A DNA stretch of 64,000 nucleotides from Aspidiotus rigidus (lineage: Eukaryota > Arthropoda > Insecta > Hemiptera > Diaspididae): the NCBI GenBank assembly GCA_035079385.1, contig JAVHKY010000015.1:310001-374000 (forward strand), read 5' to 3'. Made by a program: the position numbers and the translations under genes. Under the pieces are notes generated by a model that did no database searches, was not told the DNA's origin, and was given only the letters and a program-made list of their open reading frames with translations. Positions within the stretch are counted from its first letter, which is position 1. Each line of letters opens with the position of its first letter. Positions 55,271-64,000 of this stretch are shown here, one piece after another.

Positions 55271-58200
55271 TTGTTGACTATAGGTGTCGATGTCGGTTGT
55301 ACACCAGCAATTTTGTTTGTTTTGCTTTAAAGATCGCACGTCTGATCAGTTATTTTACCGACTTTTCCTTACACCCGTCCGTTCAGGTTTTCTTATACAT
55401 ATATTTATTATTATAAGATTTTTTTGTCCGCGGAACTCCTCCGAAACTACCCGATGGATTTTTTTGTAACTTGGCCATTGTAGCATTATATTTGAAGTTG
55501 TGCACCTGCATTTTTTTTGAAGATCGGATTAGTAGTTCTCGAGAAATTTTCATTTCTTCGAAAAATTGCTCAATATTAGGAGTAGCGGCGGATTTTCCTA
55601 TCCTTTGTGTCATATTATCAATGTCTTCCTTACGATCGAAAATTTCCAGTCTCTTCACTCCGGAATTGTTGTTGAAAAAGTAGGCAATATTTCTGCTGCC
55701 ACGATGTCTAAAAACGAAACAGAGATGTCACACGACGTATTTGAATGATGAAGCTTATCGACTTACATTCACTTGGTTGAGAGCACTGACCTGGAAAACC
55801 CATAGAAATCCCCCCTTCTCACTCATGTTATTTATCAAAACTGGTAGTGTGACTATTTTGCTAGACCATTTTTCTTCCCGGATTTTCTAATAGTGCTTGA
55901 AAGGTCATCCCTTTTGTTTTTCTTCGACGCTTAAACAGTCTGGTTTTCGAATTAATCTTTTCTCAAGTAGACCAGAGGCGTGGACGACGTACGAGCCATC
56001 TAAATTCGCACGGTGACTCGTTTCATCTATTGATGTGACCGTATTCGTAAAGTGAATCGTATAAAGGAACATCCCTATCTCGTGAGTGAGTCAGTGGCAG
56101 GTTTATAAGGTCTTCAATCGAGTAGGTAACTGAAACGTAGCGATATCGATGAAATTTGTCGCTTTTAGAGACGAATAAAAACTCAAAATTCGCACGATGT
56201 CTTGTCGTATAGCTTCGCATTCTTGATAGATATTTCCGCTATACCATCAAAAATGTCTCTTTCCTCCCATTCAACACTTCTTCACGCACCATTCTTGTAA
56301 TTACCGAACGAACGGCAATTAATTACAGAACTGTCGAGTGACCTTGCGACGGTTATTCAACGGCCAAAAGGGATACACTTTTGGGTTCGTATAGCCGGAA
56401 ATTTAACTTCGCACGGTGAACATTAAAATAGATGGGTCCGTCAGCCGCGGATAATTAAGTACGTAATTGAGGCACACACATCGGCTAATGTGTGAGAAAA
56501 TTGCAAAATATTTCCGTCGCTGTCCGACGCTTATAATATCGTCACAAAACCAGATGCACACCCACACATATTTGCGATTGACAGACAGGAAAATTATTAC
56601 GTTTAATTGAAAGGTTCTTTCGTTTAAATTTAGACGCTTCTGTACGATTCGGTTTTCTGTTCGTCGTCAACACTCTCTCTGAAATCGCTACCTATACAGA
56701 GAACGCACAATGCAAGATAGGATTAGTTTAGTCCACGTGCAGCTCGGTTGAAATACGGATAAGATGATTTCTGCCTCTTTTCTATAGGCAAGTCTTTACC
56801 TACGCTTCATTCGACTTCCTCTTTCCATCGTTTTTTCGAATCGAGTATCGGTGGGTGGATTAACGTTACAATCATCATTGTGCAACAAAAAATTATATAG
56901 TATAGGCACATTCTTGCTGACATAATCCGTCAAGTCTTCTATTTCAATGCACTGCATTCGACTGTGACCTTCTACTCGTATCCATTCTCGATATACCGCT
57001 TAACCTAAAATATGATTACTGTCCCTGAAAGAATATACACAAAGAATTCGCTTAAGTTCGTCTTTAAGATCTTCGATTTCGCGTAGGTAGTAGCTAGTTA
57101 TAGGTTGACTAAGTAATTCTGGGATTTAGCTAGATAAAATCAATCAAATCCTACTGAGTGGAGTATAGCCCTCTAGCATGGAATTCATTCACCCGGAACC
57201 GGGTTCTCATATTTTATTACTTAATCCTATGAAGTATGCAGGCTTCAATACGAAGTTTGAACTTGCGGGAGGCTTGGATAATAAGGTCTAAAACTTATGT
57301 GTAAAGTTGGAATCTCTTCACCCCTAGCAAGGATTTAGTAATGATGAAACCAAGTTTCCTGTTTAAGTACTCGTCAAAAGTTGAGACATGTTCAACTACA
57401 TTATCACCTGCCATTTTTGTGGCCCTGGCTCTCTCAAAAAGTATTATTGTACCCGAAGTAGCAATTGGAAAACGAGGTTCCATCCTCAGTCTTAGAATCC
57501 ATCGCATTTTACCACTTTATTTGCTCCTTCGCTTCAACTCTAGCTCATCCAAGGTAGACGAAGGCACACCCATTTTAACAAACGTTTATCGCATTGATCT
57601 AAACGGAGATGGAAGCTACTGTAAATTAAGTCAGGACAATAACGAGTTTTCCTCAGCGACGCCTCTTAGTTTTTTACGACATTTTCACAAGAATCAAACA
57701 AAGAAAAAAAAAGGCAGAAGCTAATATGTCTCCTCCAGAGAGGCGTAGGCCATTACGAAAGCTGACGAAGGAAGTCCTGTCTTAGTTATGGAGAAGTCTC
57801 CTACGTCTCCGAAGTCTACGGTGCGCTTAGCCAATGTTGGGTAAAGAAAAATGTTTTTTTTAGTTTTCGTAATTTTGAGATAGAAGCTAGGAGTCTTATT
57901 AATGGTTGTAAAGTCATAATTATGAGCCCTTTAACTAAGAAAGATATTTTGGTACCTAATCCTTTTCCTCACCTCTTTTACGGGTTGCCTAAAGCGGCCG
58001 GTCGTTTCGTTTATGTCTCGCATTAGTTCGCTGGTTCAAATCCCGTGCGGAGTTCGAGTCTCCCAGAACTCGGTTTCTCTGGCTGACAAATTGAAGGATG
58101 TAGGTCTTCCTCCTACATTAACTTTATAGCCCTTCGGCGCTGTCGGATTGTTCCCCAACATTCCTAGGCCACTACCACCCAATGGATGGAAAACTTGTTT

Positions 58201-59070
58201 GTTAAATCTGGTGCCCTCCATGAAGAATTGGGCGAACTTTCTGAGCTTCCGAACGTCTGTTGGTCTCCAAACTTCTGTAAATTTGATGGGAAATTCTTCG
58301 AGTTCCCTTATTGGATCTCCTTTGGGTTCCCTTATGTCAGAAGTCTTCATGCACAAATTTGAGGTTTACCTATTCTCATCCGGCTGGGTGTTTTGACATG
58401 TTTCATGTCTTTACTAAGCCCCAACCCCTAATTTGAAATTCTTCGAGTGCCCCTTCTTCGCCCTCGTTTCTTTGTGGGTGATTCAGAAAGCTGCGAGTGC
58501 TCGTCCCCCAGAAATCTGCGAGTTCACCCGGCCCAGATTATACTAGAGCAGTGTACTGAAGTTACAGTAGGTCTACACTCCTTTATACTAGGCATAAACA
58601 AGTCTAGGCCTCTACTAGGCTACAGCTTAGCTAGTATAAACCTCGCAAACTCTATAGCAGGTCTTTCTAGTATAGATTTATGATAGGCTTATATTAGATC
58701 GATACAATTTTGTACAGTATATTAAAATAAAAGGGTTCAAAACCTAGCGTTAAACTAGGTGTAGGCTTTTTACGCCGCCCCCCTCCCAAACCCTTCTTCT
58801 ATGCCGTTTCTACTAACAACATTTTGAGAGTCCAGTATACAGATGTTATACTAGGCCTAAAGTATCCCACCTCCCTATACAAAGTCGGAACTTATATAGC
58901 ACTATATTAGGTTCAAGATTTCCCTCATATTTCGTCGGAGCCCCAACCAACCCCGTATGCAGTATACTGGACTAAGAAGGCGGCAGACCAATGCCCCAAA
59001 AGCTAGTAGCATTTATACAAAGCTTCTCATCTAAGCTTAAACCTACTACTCCAGTTTTTTTCAGGCCTAG
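55271..59070. other. No gene recognised
   Basis: Frames at 55383-55658 (minus), 57341-57724 (plus, 127 codons) and 58036-58356 (minus, 106 codons) have no domain I can name. From 58545 to 58700 the sequence is a dense run of TACTAG- and GTCTAGG-type words. Confidence 0.5.
57985..58075 (+). repeat. Possible tRNA-derived (SINE-like) head
   Basis: GGTTCAAATCC at 58033-58043 fits the pol III B-box consensus exactly, and a second B-box-like AGTTCGAGTCTCC lies at about 58051. A weaker A-box-like stretch precedes it. I could not fold a full tRNA, and no tail or target duplication was identified. Confidence 0.3.
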
Positions 59071-59078
59071 TATAATGA

Positions 59079-62000
59079 AACCACATATTCTGTAAGTGAT
59101 GCTGAACCACATATTCCATAAGCAATGCTGAACCACATATTTCATAAGAAATGTTGAACCACATATTCCGTAAGCAATGCTGAACCACATATTTCATAAG
59201 AAATGCTGAACCACATATTCCATGAGCAATGCTAAACCATATATTCCATAAGGAATGCTAAATCACATATTCCATAAGCAATGCTGAACCACATATTCCA
59301 TAAGCAGCGCTGAACCAAATATTCCATAAGTAATGCTGAACCACAATTCCATAAGCAATGCTAAACCACATATTCCATAAGCAATGCTGAACCACATATT
59401 CCATGAGCAATGTTGAATTCCATAAGCAGTTCTGAACCAAATATTCCATAAGCAGTGCTGAACCAAATATTCCATAAGCAATGCTGAACCAAATATTCCA
59501 TAAGAAATGCTGAACCACATATTCCATGAGCAACGCTGAACCAAATATTCCATAAGCAATGCTGAACCATATATTCTATAAGCAATGCTGAACCACATAT
59601 TCCATGAGCAATGTTGAACCACATATTCCATAGGCAATGCTGAACCACATATTCCATAAGCAGTTCTGAACCAAATATTCCATATGCAGTGCTGAACCAA
59701 ATATTCCATAAGCAATGCTGAACCACATATTCCATAAGCAATGCTGAACCACATATTCCATGAGCAATGCTGAACCAAATATTCCATAAGCAATGCTGAA
59801 CTATATATTCTATAAGCAATGCTGAACCACATATTCCATGAGCAATGTTGAACCACATATTCCATAGGCAATGCTGAACCACATATTCCATAAGTAGTTC
59901 TGAACCACATATTCCATAAGCAATGCTGAACCACATATTCCATAAGCAGTGCTGAACCAAATATTCCATAAGTAATGCTGAACCACATATTCCATAAGAA
60001 ATGCTGAACCACATATTCCATGAGCAATGTTGAATTCCAAAAGCAGTTCTGAACCAAATATTCCATAAGCAGTGCTGAACCAAATATTCCATAAGCAATG
60101 CTGAACCAAATATTCCATAAGAAATGCTGAACCACATATTCCATGAGCAATGCTGAACCAAATATTCCATAAGCAATGCTGAACTATATATTCTATAAGC
60201 AATGCTGAACCACATATTCCATGAGCAATGTTGAACCACATATTCCATAGGCAATGCTGAACCACATATTCCATAAGTAGTTCTGAACCACATATTCCAT
60301 AAGCAGTTCTGAACCAAATATTCCATATGCAGTGCTGAACTAAATATTCCATAAGCAATGCTAAACCACATATTCCATAAGCAATGCTGAACCACATATT
60401 CCATAAGCAATGCTGAACCAAATATTCCATAAGCAATGCTGAACCACATATTCCATGAGCAATCTTGAACCAGATATTCCATAGGCAATGCTGAACCACA
60501 TATTCCATAAGCAATGCTGAACCAAATATTCCATAAGCAATGCTGAACCATATATTCCATAAACAATGCTGAACCTCATATTCCATGAACAGTGCTGAAC
60601 CACATATTCCATAAGCAGTGCTGAACCAAATATTCCATAAGCAATGATATATTCCATAAGCAATGCTGAACCACATATTCCATAAGCAATGCTGAACCAG
60701 ATATTCTGTTAGCAATGCTAAGCCACATATTCTATAAGCAATGCTGAACCACATATTCCATAAGCAGCGCTGAACCAAATATTCCATAAGTAATGCTGAA
60801 CCACAATTCCATAAGCAATGCTGAACCACATATTCCATAAGAAATGCTGAACCACATATTCCATGAGCAATGTTGAATTCCATAAGCAGTTCTGAACCAA
60901 ATATTCCATAAGCAGTGCTGAACCAAATATTCCATAAGCAATGCTGAACCATATATTCTATAAGCAATGCTGAACCACATATTCCATGAGCAATGTTGAA
61001 CCACATATTCCATAGGCAATGCTGAACCACATATTCCATAAGCAGTTCTGAACCAAATATTCCATATGCAGTGCTGAACCAAATATTCCATAAGCAATGC
61101 TGAACCACATATTCCATAAGCAATGCTGAACCAAATATTCCATAAGCAATGCTGAACCACATATTCCATAAGCAATGCTGAACCACATATTCCATGAGCA
61201 ATGCTGAACCATATATTCCATAAGAAATGCTGAATCACATATTCCATAAGCAATGCTGAACCACATATTCCATAAGCAGTGCTGAACCAAATATTCCATA
61301 TGCAGTGCTGAACCAAATATTCCATAAGCAATGCTGAACCACATATTCCATAAGCAATGCTGAACCAAATATTCCATAAGCAATGCTGAACCACATATTC
61401 CATAAGCAATGCTGAACCCAATATTCCATAAGCAATGCTGAACCACATATTCCATAAGCAATGCTGAACCACATATTCCATGAGCAATGCTGAACCATAT
61501 ATTCCATAAGAAATGCTGAATCACATATTCCATAAGCAATGCTGAACCACATATTCCATAAGCAGTGCTGAACCAAATATTCCATAAGTAATGCTGAACC
61601 ACATATTCCATAAGAAATGCTGAACCACATATTCCATGAGCAATGTTGAATTCCATAAGCAGTTCTGAACCAAATATTCCATAAGCAATGCTGAACCAAA
61701 TATTCCATAAGAAATGCTGAACCACATATTCCATGAGCAATGCTGAACCAAATATTCCATAAGCAATGCTGAACCATATATTCTATAAGCCATGCTGAAC
61801 CACATATTCCATGAGCAATGTTGAACCACATATTCCATAGGCAATGCTGAACCACATATTCCATAAGTAGTTCTGAACCACATATTCCATAAGCAGTTCT
61901 GAACCAAATATTCCATATGCAGTGCTGAACCAAATATTCCATAAGCAATGCTGAACCAAATATTCCATAAGAAATGCTGAACCACATATTCCATGAGCAA

Positions 62001-62853
62001 TGCTGAACCAAATATTCCATAAGCAATGCTGAACCACATATTCCATGAGCAATGTTGAACCACATATTCCTTAGGCAATGCTGAACCACATATTCCATAA
62101 GTAGTTCTGAACCACATATTCCATAAGCAGTGCTGAACCAAATATTCCATAAGCAATGCTAAACCACATATTCCATAAGCAATGCTGAACCACATATTCC
62201 ATAAGCAATGCTGAACCACATTCCATGAGCATTGGTGAATCATATATTCCATAAACAATGCTGAACCACATATTCCATGAACAGTGCTGAACTACATATT
62301 CCATAAGCAGTGCTGAACCAAATATTTCATAAGCAATGATATATTCCATAAGCAATGCCGAACCACATATTCCATAAGCAATGCTGAACCAAATATTCCA
62401 TAAGCAATGCTGAACCACATATTCCATAAGTAATGCTGAACCAAATATTCCATAAGCAATGCTGAACCAAATATTCCATAAGCAATGCTGAACCAAATAT
62501 TCCATAAGCAATGCTGAACCAAATATTCTGTAAGCAACGCTGAACCACATATTCCATAAGCAATGCTGAACCACATGTTTCATAATAGTGCTGAACCAAA
62601 TATTCCGTAAGCAATGCTGAACCATATATTTTATAAGCAATGCTGAACCACATATTCCATAAGCAATGCTGAACCACATGTTCCATAAGCAGTGCTGAAC
62701 CAAATATTCCGTAAGCAATGCTGAACCATATATTTTATAAGCAATGCTGAACCGCATATTCCATAAGCAATGCTGAACCACATATTCCATAAGCAATGCT
62801 GAACCAAATATTCCGTAAGCAATGTTGATCCACATATTCTGTAAGCAGTCTTA
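59079..62853. repeat. Satellite array, 26-bp unit, about 145 copies
   Basis: The unit contains ATTCCATAAGCAATGCTGA preceded by a CCACAT or CCAAAT variant. Sequence variants (AAGCAGTG, GAGCAATG, CTATAAGC) recur in blocks. A marked variant with a 7-bp loss that creates GAATTC occurs at 59415, 60032, 60875 and 61648. A longer block starting TATATTCTATAAGC recurs at about 59572, 59811, 60188, 60952 and 61779, showing higher-order duplication. Because 26 is not a multiple of three and the minus strand of the unit has no stop codon, long minus frames (up to 463 codons) are open in all three registers, with a 26-residue period containing MEYVVQHCLWN and WFSIAYGI. Confidence 0.97.
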
Positions 62854-63064
62854 TCACGCATTACAGGAATACGCATAGGTACAATAAATAATTTCTTCCC
62901 TTGACAAACTAGCTCCAGCTTGTTGAATTAAACTGGCGCCAAGTTGTGCTTGCGCCAAAATGGCCGTGTCAAATCGGCCACGCCAAAATGACTGGATCCC
63001 AATTGCAAAAGCAGAGAGTAAGAAAGCCAGCCTCTTGAACTATGTAATCATTTTGATAGTGAAA
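62854..63064. other. Short unique spacer
   Basis: Contains GGCGCCAAGTTGTGCTTGCGCC and, shortly after, GGCCGTGTCAAATCGGCC, two small imperfect palindromes. No gene seen. Confidence 0.5.
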
Positions 63065-63300
63065 AATTATTGGCCTTTTTGATTGGATGAGAGAAGAAGA
63101 ACAGAACCAACCAATAAGAGAGCAGGAAACCAGGTAGCCAATAGAAACGCAGTATTTAGGTGTGAACCAATCACTCAGCAGTATATTATAGCCAATAAGA
63201 ATACAATGTCATATTATTGTAAGAATAAATTTCTGAGAGTGAACCAATCATGACACAGCATTGTTATTAGCAATAAGAACACAGTGTTATACTATAAAAA
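63065..63300 (+). promoter_or_regulatory. CCAAT-box cluster with TATA box
   Basis: Five CCAAT boxes on the plus strand (63111, 63138, 63167, 63192, 63244) and two inverted ATTGG (63069, 63082) lie within 180 bp, followed by TATAAAAA at 63293-63300. Part is a tandem duplication (GTGAACCAATCA at 63162 and 63239). The layout resembles a pol II core promoter or an LTR/retroelement promoter. No recognised coding frame follows; the next 100 bp is unannotated and then an R1-like fragment begins. Confidence 0.5.
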
Positions 63301-63404
63301 CTCATGTTTATGGCCTTGTTCACCATTTGCGACACAAAGTAGAATTGTACACTTGAAAAACATTTTCCTATCTTGATAATTTAAACGCACTCCTTGTAAG
63401 CCGT

Positions 63405-63605
63405 GGTATCCATTGGTAGCGTTAGCATTGGTGGTAGCTGCTGTGGTTGCCTCACTTAGTTCATTGCTGAGAGACTCTTCAGCTCTTCAGCACTACCTTA
63501 TGAGGCGATTGCCAAACGGGTCCTCTTCTGCCACTTCATACAGCTCTTTCCATACAGAATTCTTGCTGTCTGTTACTGCTTCAGCCTCTTATAAGTCAGC
63601 TGGTA
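63405..63605 (-). pseudogene. R1-like non-LTR fragment related to fragment A
   Basis: Similar to 4110-4330: both share GGTGGTAGCTGCTGTGG-like, TCATTGCTGAGAG.CTCTT, CTTCAGCACTACCT and TTGCCAAACG.GTCCTC words. It corresponds to the coding region just upstream of RT. Too short and broken to be active. Confidence 0.75.
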
Positions 63606-64000
63606 TCCAATCATAGTGGACTGAGATCAATCCAGAATGAGGTTCCTCAACCTACCTTAAGGCAGATTCACAGCTAAAAAAAATGTTTTACTACTCTGTT
63701 CAATCATTGAAATTACCCACGAACCTCTGATTTTTCTTTGGCAAGTCTTTTAATGTGTTCGAAAATCTCAAAAATAGTAAATCGACGGCATCGTTAGGCG
63801 AATCGATACCGCGTTTGGCCGTTCTCATAAAATTCTACCGTTAAGTTTTTTGCTAATTCTATACCAAAATTAACTGCCTATAAATTATTCATAAAATATT
63901 ATGATCGATCTGATGGATGATAAAATTTTTACCGTCTTTCGAAGAAAGTGACGAAGGAAACAACTTAGAGCGCACACGCTCCGACTGTATTTCACGTATG
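63606..64000. other. No gene recognised
   Basis: AT-rich DNA at the window edge with no recognisable frame. Confidence 0.5.

Noticed and set aside
57341..57724. 127-codon plus-strand frame as a gene
   Set aside because: No recognisable motif, ends in an A-rich run, and the minus strand is equally open.
58036..58356. 106-codon minus-strand frame as a gene
   Set aside because: Not recognised as any family and it overlaps the B-box-like segment, so it is more likely part of a repeat.
59263..62835. Long minus-strand frames (up to 463 codons) as protein genes
   Set aside because: They are the satellite read in three overlapping registers; openness follows from the stop-free 26-bp unit, and there is no other coding evidence.
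59079..62853. CRISPR array
   Set aside because: Units are contiguous head-to-tail with no unique spacers, and the surrounding sequence is eukaryotic.

Overview
The window looks like gene-poor nuclear DNA of an arthropod, most likely an insect. Evidence: long AT-rich stretches without convincing genes, remains of R1-like non-LTR retrotransposons, hAT-type DNA transposons with 8-bp target duplications, a large Ty3/Gypsy-class element and a 3.8-kb satellite array. There are no operons or bacterial-type genes. The species cannot be told from the sequence alone. I see no complete ordinary host gene; the only host-like coding piece is a Hand-like bHLH exon fragment, and it lies inside a hAT-type transposon.

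Layout. 1-9.5 kb: unannotated DNA, a dispersed repeat near 1.8-2.1 kb and two decayed minus-strand R1-like fragments (2.7-4.35 and 4.74-5.18 kb). 9.55-12.3 kb: a third R1-like fragment split by a 1,866-bp hAT-type element with a perfect 8-bp TSD; that element carries a nested inverted-repeat element. 15,583-31,257: one complete LTR retrotransposon with 3.38-kb LTRs. 33.8-38.5 kb: two more hAT-type elements with perfect TSDs, the second carrying the bHLH fragment. 41-43.7 kb: a duplicated 233-bp segment and three long hairpins. 49.7-52.2 kb: a fold-back element, an internally deleted non-LTR element and another inverted-repeat element. 54.6-55.2 kb: a repeat array rich in TGACGTCA. 59.08-62.85 kb: a 26-bp satellite. 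63.07-63.30 kb: a CCAAT/TATA cluster next to another R1-like fragment.

The LTR retrotransposon is the main coding unit and appears young: its LTRs differ by only one T in a poly-T run as far as I could compare, it has a 4-bp CCTT duplication, and its reading frames are intact. It encodes an unidentified acidic protein (236 aa), Gag (467 aa) and a Pol frame. Gag and Pol overlap in -1 register, with a textbook frameshift cassette at the Gag stop: heptamer GGGAAAC, 8-nt spacer, 11-bp hairpin. Pol is unusual. It starts with a domain resembling an SGNH hydrolase whose catalytic positions look replaced, continues with protease, RT and a decayed RNase H, then integrase zinc finger and catalytic core. 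A second RNase H, of cellular type and with all catalytic residues, sits between the integrase core and a GPY/F-like C-terminal module. The second RNase H presumably replaces the dead one. I regard this domain order as the best candidate for something new in the window.
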